Shown: positions 35,816 to 48,100, counted from the stretch's first letter. The stretch is 64,000 nucleotides of DNA from Diphasiastrum complanatum (GCA_029204225.1 MU832156.1:20475-84474); one strand, 5' to 3'. The notes: generated from the sequence alone by a model not told the origin. Program-made: numbers and translations.

Positions 35816-37337
35816 ATGACCACTCCTCAGGGACCTGATCAACCCCCGGAGAGAGGCTGAAACAGAAGCCTTGGCTTACAGAAAAGGGAAGGAACCAATG
35901 GAATTGGAAGAACAGGAACAGTTCGCCGAAGAACTCGACGAACTGGTTACCAAGGAGCAGTTTCTCCAGTTGGTAACAGAAGTGGATGAACTGAAGTTGG
36001 CATTAGCCAATTTCAAGTCCAATGTGGATGACTCGTTCGCTGAACTCAAAAACTTGATTTTGAGTTCCGCGAAAGGAAGCCTTCCCTCCACTTCTCAGTT
36101 ATCCCCTTCTCCACTTCCATCAGTTTCGGGTGAGACTTTACGGTCTCACCCCAGTGTTTTTAAAGATTTAAAACCTCCTACTTTTAATGGGGAAGAGAAG
36201 GATAGAAATGCAGATATTCTACAAACCTTCCTCAACAAATGGAAGAACATTCATGCTCTTAAACAGACCCCTGACCATTTGCAAGCTATTGAGGCCAGTC
36301 TTTCCTTAGGGCCTATGGCCTATAAGTGGTGGTTAAATCTCCAGGAGACTGGGCAGACTCCCCGGTCATGGAAAGCTTTTGAAGAGGCTTTCCTAAGAGA
36401 ATTTCTACCAGAAAATGAACTGAAAGTCAAACAAGAACGTTTGTGCTTTGTGTGTATGGGCAAGGGACACACAGTCAGACAGTGTCCCAAGGGGCCTTTC
36501 ACTAAAAAAGATAAGAAAGATAAAAAACAAGTTCATCTTGTTCAGACTGTATGTTTCCCCAGTGACTCGGCAGCTTCCGAGATCAAAGTGTATCATGAAG
36601 ATCATGAACACTGTTGTCAGCTGACCTCTGCAATGCTAGCGAGACCCTTCAGCTTTGGGCCGCATGACCTAGTATGTATGCATGGGAAGGTTGGTAACCA
36701 GTCAGTAAGAGTCATGGTTGATGATGGGGCAACCCATAATTTCATCAACTACACCCTGGTTAAAAAGCTTAAACTACCAGAAGTACCTAGTCAGCATAGG
36801 TACATAGTTTCATTAGCTAAGGGTGAAGATAAAAAAATATGGGAAACTATGGTAAGTAAGTTAAATCTTGGTATTCAGGGGTACCAAGATGAAATAAACT
36901 TTCAGATAATGCACCTGGATCGAACAGATATTGTTCTCGAGAGAGATTGGCTCTACAGTTTAGGACCTTCCCTCCACATAAACTATCAGGAGAACACCCT
37001 AAGCTTTCAGCATAAAGGCCGAGAGATCCAGTTGCATGGGGAGCATGATGTTCCCAACAGTCCTATGGTCTGCAGTTCAAAGCTCTGTCAGCTAATCGAA
37101 GACGAAGACCATCAGGTATTCTTATGTGACTATCAGTTTATTCCTGAAGTTTCTATTTCCAGTTCTATTCAGCAGAAAATCAGTAGATTAGAAACTTTAT
37201 TGTCTAAATTTAAAGATGTTTTTCCTGAAGATTTGCCACATGGTTTACCACCTAGCAGAGAGGTAGATCATGTAATAAACCTAGTACCAGGTACAACACC
37301 TATTTCTAAACCTCCGTATCGGGTCAGCAGAGGATGA
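35816..37337 (+). pseudogene. Element B gag-protease, shortened
   Basis: The original start is probably the ATG at 35816 (MTTPQGPDQPPERG), lost from frame by an indel near 35860. The main open frame then runs to 37337. It shows a coiled-coil-like N-terminus, a capsid core (LQTFLNKWKNIHALK, AYKWWLNLQ, FEEAFLREFLP), then very soon a knuckle CFVCMGKGHTVRQC, a protease with DDGATHNF in place of D-T/S-G-A-T-H-x-F (so DDG), and VLERDWL. Compared with element A, about 130 residues between capsid core and knuckle are missing, an in-frame deletion. Confidence 0.85.
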
Positions 37338-38831
37338 AGAAATAACTAGGCAGTTAACAGACTATCTTGGGAAAGGCCAAATTCAGACCAGTAGTTCACC
37401 ATGGGCCTCACCAGTCCTATTGGTGAAAAAGAAAGAGGGGTCTATGCGTCTTTGCGTAGATTACAGAGCCCTCAATAAAGTCACAATTAAGAATAAATAC
37501 CCTATGCCTCGGGCAGACGAGTTGTTTGATCAACTCGACGGGGCTAAGTTTTTCAGCAAAATAGACCTCAGATCGGGATATCATCAAGTCCGTATAAAAT
37601 CGGAAGATGTCTCGAAAACAGCTTTTAGGACTCGTCACGATCATTATGAGTTTAAGGTGATGCCATTTGGGCTCACAAATGCTCCAGCTACCTTTATGCC
37701 CTTGATGAACAGTGTCCTCAGACCATACTGGGTAAGTTTGTAGTCATATTTTTTGATGACATCCTCGTTTACAGCAAAACGAGGAAGGAGCATCTAAAAC
37801 ACCTCAGAAAGGTGTTTCGATTGCTCAGAAAGCATAAGCTCTATGCAAAACAATCCAAGTGTGAATTCTTCGTTGAAGAAGTAGCATATTTGGGTCACAT
37901 TATCTCTTCAGATGGGATTAAGATGGACCCAAATAAGGTTAAAGCCATACTCAGTTGGCTGAGACCTCAGAATATTTTGGAACTTCAGATCTTTCTTGGT
38001 CTGGCGGGATATTACAGACAATTTGTCAAGGAATATGCTCAGATAGCAGTTCCTATGACCAATCTCCTTAAGGGGAAGGGAAAGGAGTTCATTTGGGAGT
38101 CCGCACAGCAGGAGAGCTTTGATGCTCTCAAAACAGCCTTAGCTACAGCACCAGTTTTAAAAGTCGTCGACCCCAATCAGCCATTTGTGGTCGAAATAGA
38201 TGCTAGCGACTTTGCAGTAGGTGCTGTGCTAACTCAGGGTGGACGACCAGATGCGTTCGAGAGTAAAAAACTCGAGCCAGCTCAGACTAGGTACAGTGCC
38301 TATGAAAAGGAACTCTTTTCTATAGTACATGCCCTTAAGACTTGGAGGCATTATTTGTATGGTGCCAACTTTGAGGTCCTGACAGACCATGAGAGTCTCA
38401 GATACCTTTGCAATCAACCTGAGCTTAGAGGTCGGAGAGCTCGTTGGGCAGAGTTGATGCAAGAGTTTGACACGTCTATCAGATATAGGCGTGGAAAATT
38501 CAATACAGTAGCAGATGCCCTTAGCAGAATGCCTATGATAAATGAGCTGAGTTTTACTCAGATTCGTAATGAGTTACTCGAGTCCTTGAGAGGAAAATGC
38601 CAGCATGATGCATTCTTCTCTACTATCTGGAACTCAGTCCAGAACAGACAGTTACAGACTCCAGAACCAGTTCCCGGGGCTGGTGCCAGTTCATCCAAGA
38701 ATACGGCAGCTTCCGTTGAGGATGATGATGAGTCCGAGTATACGTCGTCAGATGACGTTGAGGATTCTGAGCCTGTATTACCCAAGCAAACCCCAGTGGT
38801 TGAGGGTCAGTTGACTCAAGGATTCAAATGA
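37338..38831 (+). pseudogene. Element B reverse transcriptase and RNase H
   Basis: The RT begins in a shifted frame near 37340 ([38 protein letters not shown], then [13 protein letters not shown]), with another frameshift near 37735. The catalytic box is [10 protein letters not shown], where FIDD or YIDD is usual. The thumb and RNase H follow ([60 protein letters not shown]). An acidic spacer ends in a TGA at 38829-38831, which cuts it from the integrase. Confidence 0.88.
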
Positions 38832-40170
38832 AAACAGTATTCCATTCAGGATGAGTACTTGCTCTATAGAGATAGAGTATGTGTCCCCAATTCAGAGGAT
38901 TATAGGCAGCAGGTCCTATATGAATGTCATGACAATCCTGGTGCGGGACACCCAGGCATACAGAAGACCTATGAGCTTCTTCGTAGGCAATTTTTCTGGC
39001 CCAGTATGAAAAAGGACGTCGAAATGTCTAGTAAATAAAGCAGAGCGTTTAAAGGCAGGAGGGTTGTTGCATCCCTTAGAAATACTAGCTGGCAAATGGG
39101 AGAGTATCTCCATGGATTTTATAGTGGGCCTGCCTAAAACCCAAAAGGGTAATGACGCTATATGGGTCACAGTTGACCGTCTGACCAAAATGGCTCATTT
39201 CATTCCGACCAAAACAACCGTTAGAGCTCCAGAGTTAGCGAGGTTGTTTGTAGACGGGGTATTAAAATTGTACGGTCTACCTTCCGGCATAGTCAACGAC
39301 CGGAACAGTAAGTTTACTAGAAATTTTTGGAGGGCAGTATTCCATCATCTCCATACTAAACTTAATATGAGTACCACCGACCATCCACAGACGGACGGTC
39401 AAACAAAAAGGGTAAATCAAGTGCTGGAGGATATGCTTCGTGCATACGTCAGCAAGAAGCAGACTAATTGGGAGGAGTATCTCTCGATATTAGAGTTTGC
39501 TTACAACAGTACCAAACATTCAGCTACGGGATACAGCCCATTTATGCTGATGTACGGTTTTCAGCCACGCTCACCCACAGCTATAAGGTTTAAACAAGAA
39601 AAAGTTGAAGCAGCCAGAAACTTTTTAGAGGACCTAAACCAGATGATAGAACATGCTAAGCGTAGCATTAGGCAGTCCCAGGATCGAGCCAGGCACTATG
39701 CAGATCCACACAGACGGGATGTGCAGTTCTCCACTGGTGAGAAAGTCTACTTGAGAGTCCCAGTTGACTCTAAAACCCTCAAATCAGGAGTGTGTGCTAA
39801 GTTGTCTCCAAGGTATTGTGGTCCCTTTACCATTAGTAGGAGACTAGGCGAGGTCACCTATGAACTAGAACTCCCACACAGTAGTAAGGTTTTTCCAGTC
39901 TTTCATGTAAGTCGGTTACGAAAAGCCTTAACCAGATCAGACAATCTGGTAGGGGATAGTGTTCTAGTTCTCCCATTGGATCCTCAGCAACCTCCACATG
40001 AACCAGAGGAGATTCTTGATAGTAGAGAGACGCAGACTCGTCATACTCTATACCGAGAATATCTGGTTAAGTGGAATGATCAGCCTGTTGAGAATGCCAC
40101 TTGGGAAAGAGGCAGCGTCCTTCGCAAGATTTTTCCAAACTTTGTCTTAGAGGACCAAGACGGTTCTTAA
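38832..40170 (+). pseudogene. Element B integrase with chromodomain
   Basis: The zinc-binding N-terminus keeps its two histidines (CHDNPGAGHPG), but the paired cysteines are lost in a small deletion near 39033 that also creates a stop. The core is open from 39064: MDFIVGLP supplies the first Asp and VNDRNSKF the second. In TDGQTKRVNQ the catalytic Glu is Lys (usual TDGQTERVNQ). A GPFTISRR region and a C-terminal chromodomain (YREYLVKWNDQPVENATWE) follow. The chromodomain directs chromoviruses to marked chromatin. Confidence 0.9.
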
Positions 40171-40181
40171 GGGGGAGGGAG
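40167..40181 (+). promoter_or_regulatory. Polypurine tract of element B
   Basis: TTAAGGGGGAGGGAG lies directly before the 3' LTR. It primes plus-strand DNA synthesis. Confidence 0.9.
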
Positions 40182-40492
40182 TGTTACGAGCTCGTAACCA
40201 GTGCCGAACCCTAGAGAACATAGATAGGTCAGATACCACAGTCAGGGTCGTGTCCAGTGTACATGACCAACAGGGCAAGACAGTGTGAGTAGTGTGCCCC
40301 AGCACGGTCCATAGCCATGGCGGGCCTAACACAGCCTAGGGACCCTGTCAGCAGGATAGGGCCACGTCAGTGCCACGTGGCCGACACTTGGCAGTAGCAT
40401 GCTACCAGTCCTCACACTGGGCTAGGAGGGAGTAGGCAAGGTTGGGTGGATCAGTTAGTGTTTGCCCTACTGTGGTGTTAGGATCAATTACA
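40182..40492 (+). mobile_element. Element B 3' LTR, 47 bp shorter
   Basis: It is 311 bp long. It lacks 29 bp (34918-34946 of the 5' copy, flanked by GGCC repeats) and 18 bp (35014-35031, flanked by GGG). The two gaps exactly account for the length difference. The second removes the TATA-like motif. Confidence 0.95.
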
Positions 40493-40495
40493 GGG

Positions 40496-40638
40496 TGTTG
40501 GAATATCAATCCACACTTTAGAGAGAACTATCAAACAGGGCGGATAGCTCAGTGGTAGACATCCCATCTGGTATGAGGGAGGTCCTAGGTACAAATCCTA
40601 GTCTGTCCATCCATATTATGATTTATGGATTTCCAACA
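40496..40638 (+). mobile_element. TRIM LTR copy 3
   Basis: It is 143 bp, TGTTGGAATATC ... GGATTTCCAACA. Its first two bases are shared with the target-site duplication of element B. The tRNA-like part (40538-40608) is worn: a G is lost from the D-arm and the B-box is GGTACAAATCC. With no PBS after it, this is the right end of the array. Confidence 0.9.
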
Positions 40639-41935
40639 ATATCAAGACAAAATCAACTTTGGGCCAAATGTCCATTTTACTATTGTCGCGAACATTCACA
40701 TGTTTGTTCTAGAATATGCTAGGGAGGTAGAGCAACGGTTGGAGAAGGAAGGCCAAGGCAAACTTTTTTACTTGCCAAGCCATCATACAACGATAGCTCT
40801 TTTAGGTAACAACATAGAGTATCCGATCAAGCGTTGATCCCAATAAGAGTAGTCACTTATCACTGCACCCTCATGCTTGGCTTCTTGAAAGAATGAGACC
40901 ACATGAGAATTACAGTTGACTACAAGTAGGTTTGAAAATCTTTGAGGATACCATTGTTCATTTTGCAAATTTAGCTACGAGACAACAAGTGTTCAATTGA
41001 CTGAGCAAGAACCTTTATTTTGAAGCTTTACCAGTATAACACTTGGAGCTTAACTAGAGATAGTATAGAAATGTAATATCAATTCAATCTACATGCAAGT
41101 TGCTCAGTTTCTAAATTTCAAGACCCCTAGTGGTTTATTGTTGGTAAAACTAACCAACTCGTTCCATAGTCCAAGCAACTTATCAAAGTCTTGCACAGGC
41201 CAAGGTTGTTAAGGGAGATTCTAGTTGTTAAATTACATCAACTCTAACATTACGATTTAACTAATCTTGCATTCTAAATGTGTGCTATAAAGATTCATTG
41301 TATGGGGTCCTCAATCAGATCATGGAGAGTTGTCTAACTACCAATTGTGCACTTATTGGAGCTCCTTCCCCGGAAAAATCAACTTTGCCGATGGATGCCT
41401 GACCAGAAGTGAGTTGGTGTGCCTCTCCCACATGCTATAAATTCTAATATGCTTTTGTGTCCTTTTATAGTTACCCTTTTCAACAATACGATTTCAATAC
41501 TTCTGGCTATGGATGAAGAAAGTGTCTCTTATCATTGTAGCCATTTGAATCCAGCATGAAGCACACATTCCACTTGTCGACATCTAAAGTTTATAGTACA
41601 ATCAAGACTGGAGGGTGGCACACAAGTTTGTTGATACGAGAGGTATCAATCAGCCAAAGTACTGATTACATATGAGGAAAAATAAGCATAATACCACATG
41701 AAATTTCATAGTTATATGAAGGTGATATACAAAAACTTGAGAAGACTTGACCTAGAGCATCGAGGCGGAAACAGAAGCGCCAGCACGTACTGTACACAAC
41801 TGGATGATAGAGCTTTAAGGAAAATGAGTGAAGCACTGATATGGCGCCTACTCAAAAATTTGTTTCAATAAAATCCAGACTACTGGTTTTAAAACGCGAG
41901 ACTTGCATTCCATCACAGCCACAAAGAAACAGAAA
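40639..41935. other. Unassigned DNA right of the TRIM array
   Basis: A short plus-strand frame continues from the LTR border to 40837 (VHFTIVANIHMFVLEYAREV) but has no domain I recognise. The rest is stop-rich. No element termini were seen. Confidence 0.35.
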
Positions 41936-42492
41936 TCTTACCGAGCAAAGATGCATAATATCGAACTGCAAAACTCATAACGATCCAAATGAATATTAAC
42001 GAGCGAAGATGAACGATATGGAACTGTAAAAGTCATAAAGATCCAAATGAAATATCACCGAGCAACGATGAATAATATCGAACTGCAAAACTCATAAAGA
42101 ACCAATTGAGATATTACCGAGCAAAGATGAATAATATCGAACTGCAAAATCCATATGAAATATTACCGAGAACAGACGAATAATATAGAACTGCAAAACT
42201 CATAAAGATCCAATTGAAATCTTACCGAGCAAAGATGAATAACATCGAACTGCAAAACTCATAAAGATCCAATTGAAATCTTACCGAGCAAAGATGAATA
42301 ACATCGAACTGCAAAACTCATAAAGATCCAATTAAGGTATCACCGAGCAAAGATGAATAATACAAAATCCAAATGAAACATTACCGAGCACAGATGAATA
42401 ATATCGAACTGCAAAACTCCGAAACATCCAATTGAAATCTTACCGAGCAAAGATGAATAATATGGAACTGCAAAACTCATTATGATCCAATT
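41936..42492 (-). repeat. 59-bp minisatellite, about nine to ten units
   Basis: The unit on the plus strand is CTTACCGAGCAAAGATGAAT with the continuation AATATCGAACTGCAAAACTC and about 19 more bases. Several units are near-identical and others have small deletions. On the minus strand each unit reads as TTTTGCAG, then a 24-nt block TTCGATATTATTCATCTTTG+CTCG, then GTAAGA: a splice acceptor, an 8-codon block and a splice donor. Confidence 0.9.
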
Positions 42493-42583
42493 TGAAAGGG
42501 CAAAAAGAGATGCGCGCTCGAGCAAGCTCCCAGCCGAATGAAGGAAGAAGAAAGAACAAGGCCTCCATCTCTCTCCCCTCCTC

Positions 42584-42594
42584 TTTATATATAC
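42584..42594 (-). promoter_or_regulatory. Candidate TATA box reading toward the minisatellite
   Basis: The minus strand has TATATATAAAG followed by GAGGGGAGAGAGATGGAGG. It is a plausible plant core promoter with a pyrimidine/purine-rich start region, but no full gene was found downstream. Confidence 0.35.
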
Positions 42595-42773
42595 CAGCAG
42601 AGAAGCAGTAGGAAAGACTAAGTTTCCTTAAACCATAATTAAGGCAACTAACTCTCGGTTTATGAAACTTAAGCTGGTTTATGAAAATTAATTAACTTAA
42701 TTTAGGTGGATAGCATTTTGTGAGGGGATTAATTGGGTGTAGTACCTTGACAAGTCAACAATCTATTTGAATG

Positions 42774-43085
42774 GCAGATGGAGTTATTAAGACCACGAGG
42801 TCTCGGCATTTTCTTTTCGATGGTGCTTATTCCTCTTCTTCAACTCCACTCACGGTGCAGGCAAGGCCCCACCCACCCTCATCTGTGGAGATTTGAGGGA
42901 TGTCGATCTTGATGAATGTGTTGATCTTCATGAATGCATCATGTGATCAAATGGAGTTATTAAGAACGCGAGGTCTCGGCATTTTCTTTTGGATTGCTCA
43001 ACTCCAATGTGTACGCAAGGCTCCACCCTCATCTAGTGATTGAGGAAAATTGATCTTCATGGATGCATCATGATCAAATGCATCA
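42774..43085. repeat. Imperfect tandem duplication, about 175 and 135 bp
   Basis: ATGGAGTTATTAAGA, GAGGTCTCGGCATTTTCTTT and GATCTTCATGRATGCATCAT occur in the same order in 42774-42950 and 42951-43085. The second copy carries deletions. Confidence 0.8.
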
Positions 43086-45149
43086 TTCTTTCTTCATCAT
43101 AGGATGAGGATGGGGCCCCTACCTCCCCTACCAGCACCCTTGGGTGAGTTGAGTAATATGTTGATCCCTTTGTCTTTTTTCAAGTTGGAGTTTATTTTTA
43201 GGGCTCATTGTGTTAAGACATTCCCTACAATGGCAAGGCTGGTGGGCCAACCTTTGTCCAAGGGTGGTGGAGGCCTTGAAAGGTATATCTTTTGAGTGAT
43301 AATGACATCGGATGCTCATCAAAAGTTGATAAAGTACTAAAAGTTAGATGCTAAAATTGGCATGTCACCTGCTAGCTTCAAGGGTTGTGGGTTTTCTACC
43401 CAAAATTAGTTGTAGCCATAAATTTGAAATCTACAAGTTTATAATGGTACTTTACCTCTTCCATGGAAGTGTTGTAGGTTTTTTGTAAGGTTGGTTTGGA
43501 AAAAATGTATGCACACTAATCCTCACCACCTCTAAATATTTGTAACAAGCTAACATCCATGTGGCTATCAATTGCCAATGTAAACTGTCGGATGACCCCT
43601 TTTTTTATTTAAAATAATCCAATCTATAATATGTGCCTCCGTGATTCAAACCCCACCCTTCAACCCCTTCTTAAAAGCTGCTTCATCTCACCTAGCTCGT
43701 CATGTTGATTATATACGAATGTGAATCGTAGATATACAAGAAAATGGAGGGGCGGGCATTTCCTTGTCTAGGCATGTTGCTTATTTTTGTGGCGGCTTTC
43801 ACAAGGTTGTTAATGGGGTTGTGTCACCTTGTTATGAAAATCATGAGGTCTGAAAGTGGGGCCCAATCTGCCATGGCAGTTGTTATTGGGAAACACTCTC
43901 CCTATCGTTGGACTAAGTCATGTATTTTGCACCACAATTGTCATGACGATCATGGGAACGCCTTAATCTGTCTATCACAGAGGCTTGATGAATGCTTATT
44001 CCACCCTCCACACCCCCAACACCTTGGGGAGAGGACTATGATTGTCACAATAGTAACAATAAAATCCACTGCTCCTCCTCGAATTACATTGTAGGTAGCA
44101 ATTACAAATGCCAGGGTGGGGAGAGAGTCAACTTAGTCCCAAGTTAGCTTGAAAGCTTCAAACACTAGCTCTCAAGCATACACAAAGCATTTGTCAGCCT
44201 TGATAAATCTAGCCTCCCCCCGCAACCACGTTTGCCTATTTGTTCATTTTTTCACTTTTTTGTTTAGGTGGGCCAAATCCAATACTTTATATATAGGTTT
44301 TCTTTTCAAGGAAGTAGTTATGATATAATAGGCTTCGAAAGTTCTTTATTTCTTTTGAATCTATGTCTTGATCTAATCTAGCCCAATATCCCACCAAGTG
44401 ACGAAAAGTGATCAAATATCATGTATTAATGGCATATTAAAGTGTAGAATAAAGGTGTCGAATTTTTACATGCAAAGTGAAAAAGCTCCTAGAAAATATT
44501 CATATGTTTTACAAATAAAATCCAAAAAGACTTTTAAATAAAGTTATTTTACATTAATAAATCCCACTTTCAAAGACACAGGTGTATATCAAAATGCAAA
44601 ACGGGCCCATTTATAGGGGAACTTAAGGGATGTCGTTGACTAGCTAACACCTTCCAAGTTGGATGCCAACTCTCGACAAAATTTCTAGGTCTTGCATTTA
44701 AAAGGCACGACTGTGTGTTAAAACGATCAATGGAGATAATATGCATAAATTGGAGTTGGGTGTTGGGGACATTAACACAAATGATCATATCGTACGATAC
44801 TCATATGCCTTCACGTCAACAGAGGGGATGGGCTACCAGACCCACGACATCATTTTGAAAGTTTAGGGCCATACAATTGTAAGCTATCATATTAGCCCAA
44901 ATTCTCTTGTAAGTAATAGGGTGATGTGAAGATCCCAAGTAGCTTTGTCATGCACATTGGAAAATGGATAGAAATTTTTTGTTATTTGCAATGAATACAA
45001 TAAAAACATTTTTCAACTTGAATTCACTTATAAAAGACATGTTAGCTTATACATAGTCATCTAGATGGTTTACTAGTATTATGGAAAAGCTACAAGTGCA
45101 TTTTTTTTTGTGCAAAGTTGCTCAAGATCCATCTAATCACCTGGTTAAT
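43086..45149. other. No recognised feature
   Basis: About 2 kb of mixed-composition DNA. A 116-codon plus frame at 43744-44094 has a hydrophobic start (LGMLLIFVAAFTRLLMGL) but no domain, and I do not call it a gene. Confidence 0.4.
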
Positions 45150-45715
45150 AATAAGGCCTTCAATCAAAAAACTCCTCGAATTGTTCCAGACGGTGGTTAT
45201 AAGGGAAGCTCTCTAAGATCCTGCTTACAAGACAAAACACAATGGAAAACACACTATGGAACAACCACCCAACCAGGTAGAAGGAACCAATCAACTCTAG
45301 AATCTTCACTCCCAAGCCAAGGAACAAGAAGCATGAAGGTAGAGTGAAACCCTGGCAATGAATCAATGACCACAATGAGGAGTAGGGCGAGTTTGGACCC
45401 AATATATAGAGCCAAAAGCATCCTGGGCACATAGCCATGCATAGCCCTAAGTTCCCTATACATAGAGTCACCTAGAATAGAGTCCTAAGCATGGACCACC
45501 TATTCATAGAATTGTTATTGATAACTCTACACGTGCATACAATGTCTCATACCTTGTCTAAACTCCATTCAATGTGTTCTGGGCCTCACAAGGATATTAG
45601 TTACTTTCGAGTCACATCCAGTATGATGTGGCATAACTAACAGCTTGATTTACTGGAGTACCGTCTATCCAACACTAGGAGTATACTGAATCCTACTTAC
45701 TGGCCATGGACATAA
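45150..45715 (-). mobile_element. Candidate 3' LTR of a minus-strand gypsy element
   Basis: A minus-strand polypurine run (AAGGAGGGAAGAA) is followed by TGTTATGTCCATGG at about 45715. A TATA box (CTATATATTGG) lies about 310 bp further in, near 45400. Pattern and spacing are those of a gypsy 3' LTR. The far end is not defined, and no matching 5' LTR was found. Confidence 0.5.
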
Positions 45716-48100
45716 CATTCTTCCCTCCTTAAACTGCTTCTATCCTTAGAAGCTCTCTAAACATGAAAGAATAGCAGGAACAGTTCTTTTAACTTTCAAT
45801 GTCCACTTAGAAAATCATTATCCTTAGTCTAACTTTTACATCAAACAAGTACTCAGAGATAATCTCTGCACTTGAGTACAACTCAGGTTTGAAAAGTATA
45901 CTAAGCGATAAATTTTCCATCTGGGTTACAATTACCACAAGTTAGTAACATCACCTCATGTAAAGCACTTACATGAAACACTAGGTGAAATAACCTAACT
46001 TAAGAGATTAAAGTTAGAGGAAATAAGAAAATAATTATAATTATAGTCTGAAATTATCCACAACACTGATAGATACTTCATAAGCTTTCAAGTACAAATA
46101 CCCTTAGAATCCAAATTCTAAGATATGAAAATTCATTCAATTAGAATCTCTAGGAGAATCATTAAGATATAGAATGATTAAAACTCAACTCTGAGTATCC
46201 CAGATACTCTTTTGAGTTAAATGCTCCTGTTTCTACCACCAAATGCAAGAAAATAGCATTCATTCATCTTAATAGACTTGTTTGTCTCCTAAGATAACTG
46301 GAGTTCCAATCAAATGAAGAACTGTATTCAACCATCTATAGACCATAAATTGTAGCAGAATAACATCCACTAGATAAATTAAATCCTCCACAAATAAAAT
46401 ACTTATCTTGTGAGAATGTCTGTGAGATCCATAGGTCCTCAAATATAACACTGGAGTAAAGAGATTCAAAAACACTGATTCGAATTCTTACTCAAATAAT
46501 AGATCAATAATTAATCACCACACTTAAGAATCATTACAATTTCTTATAATCCTCTGACAATAATTAAGTATCTATTTATGATTCGTCAACCACAAATATT
46601 TAGATTCATATGATTTGTCCATCATAATTTCCTGAAATCCAAACCATACTTAATCATTTACAGGATACTAGAGTATATGTCTAACATAACTCAAGAAAAG
46701 TAAGAGTCATTCCAAAAATCTTTCCATTAAAAAAATACTAGATTTAGGAATACTTTCAAAACATGATTCTTTAACTGAAGTGCAAGATTCAAGTTCTATA
46801 AACAATTGGTAATTAAAGACTAAACGCATACCAAAATGACAATCATCTTCAACTACAAAAACTTTAGATTACAATCCAGAATCACGTCTAGATACCCAAA
46901 GTCTTGCTGAATATCAATTCAATTATTATTCTTGGATTCATTATGATTCGTTATCCAATTGAGCTCTCTGGGATACAATCACTAATGAGCTGAGTCTATT
47001 CCTTAAATAAGAGATACTCTATCCCAAGAATAATGTATATCCAATGCACATAATTTCAACCGATGAACCCAAATGATTCACTAATCATGCGTCTTACAAG
47101 CAATATAAATCAAAACCATCAGTTGATGGTGAATCCACCTCACACTGATCGTTTTACCAATTAACTTCATCCTGGAGTAACCAACTACTCAAGTTAATTG
47201 CCAATGATTTAGAAATCTCAAATGTCTACGTGAAGAATTCAATAATACTAGTATAACACCACATTTAGATCCTTACCCAAATCATTTATAAGTTAATCCA
47301 TAAATCTTCTATACAAAGATTTGTTGACTCTACAAGTATATATGTTCATGTTCACTGACTAGGTTAAGTGCACCAGATAACCTTAGTAACTAGGATTACA
47401 CAGTAGATTCATACAAGATTAATCATGCACATATGAGAATAATCTCACTATGACCCAATACATAAACACATTCTTACATGGCAGATTCCTCCAGAACCCA
47501 CATATGTTACTCACATATCTCACTGAGATCTTGTAACTCAGCTACAAAATATTTTATATTTTTCATGAGTAAATAACATATCTGGAAAATCTCTGAGATG
47601 AATAAAATTCACTCTTAGTGATTTTCCAATCCAATTTCTTTTAATAGCATAATTTCTTCCACTCAAACAACCCCTCTCTGATCCTAGTACTAAAACTAAG
47701 ATTAGATTGTTCCAATACAAAACTCTCAGACTTAAATTCTAATCAAACTTACTTCTAATCCAATCAAAATGGAATTAGTAACTTTTGACCTTTTACTGTA
47801 CTAGATAATGATTCAAATTCCAAACTTATTCTAGTTCCAGATTGTCCACACAATCCCTAGAGAATTCCTCTTATTCGAAAAGTTCCAATTAGGCATCTTA
47901 CTCTAAATCTATCCGAAATGACTTCCAGAAAAAATCTCATTTCTATACCACAGCTGGTTCTTTTCCGAAAACCATGCAACCCATAGATTCCCAAATAGAA
48001 ATTTATCCCACCACTTCACCCCTCCTTTTAAAGAAATTATAAATTTCCATAAAAGTTAATTGGAAAGATGATATATGAAAATATCTAAATCCAAGAAAAG
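45716..48100 (-). repeat. Degenerate internal retroelement region, copy 2 of the repeat at 640-1860
   Basis: From 46930 to 48100 the minus strand matches 640-1860 almost end to end, with short gaps. The rest (45716-46930) has the same AT-rich, stop-dense character and belongs between the polypurine tract and that block. No domain is readable. Confidence 0.6.

Larger units (their letters stand above)
34736..40492 (+). mobile_element. Gypsy chromovirus element B, full length, 5757 bp
   Basis: It is a complete LTR retrotransposon with LTRs at 34736-35093 and 40182-40492, PBS, gag-protease, RT-RNase H, integrase with C-terminal chromodomain, and a polypurine tract. The target-site duplication GGGTG is perfect on both sides (34731-34735 and 40493-40497). 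The insertion disrupts the TRIM array. The coding region carries frameshifts, stops and in-frame deletions, so this copy cannot move on its own. Confidence 0.95.

Noticed and set aside
41936-42492. CRISPR array
   Set aside because: The whole 59-bp unit is repeated, with no distinct repeat and unique spacer, and the host is a plant. It is a minisatellite.
43744-44094. Possible small membrane protein gene (116 codons)
   Set aside because: A hydrophobic start but no homology that I recognise, no intron or promoter signals, and composition like the surrounding non-coding DNA.
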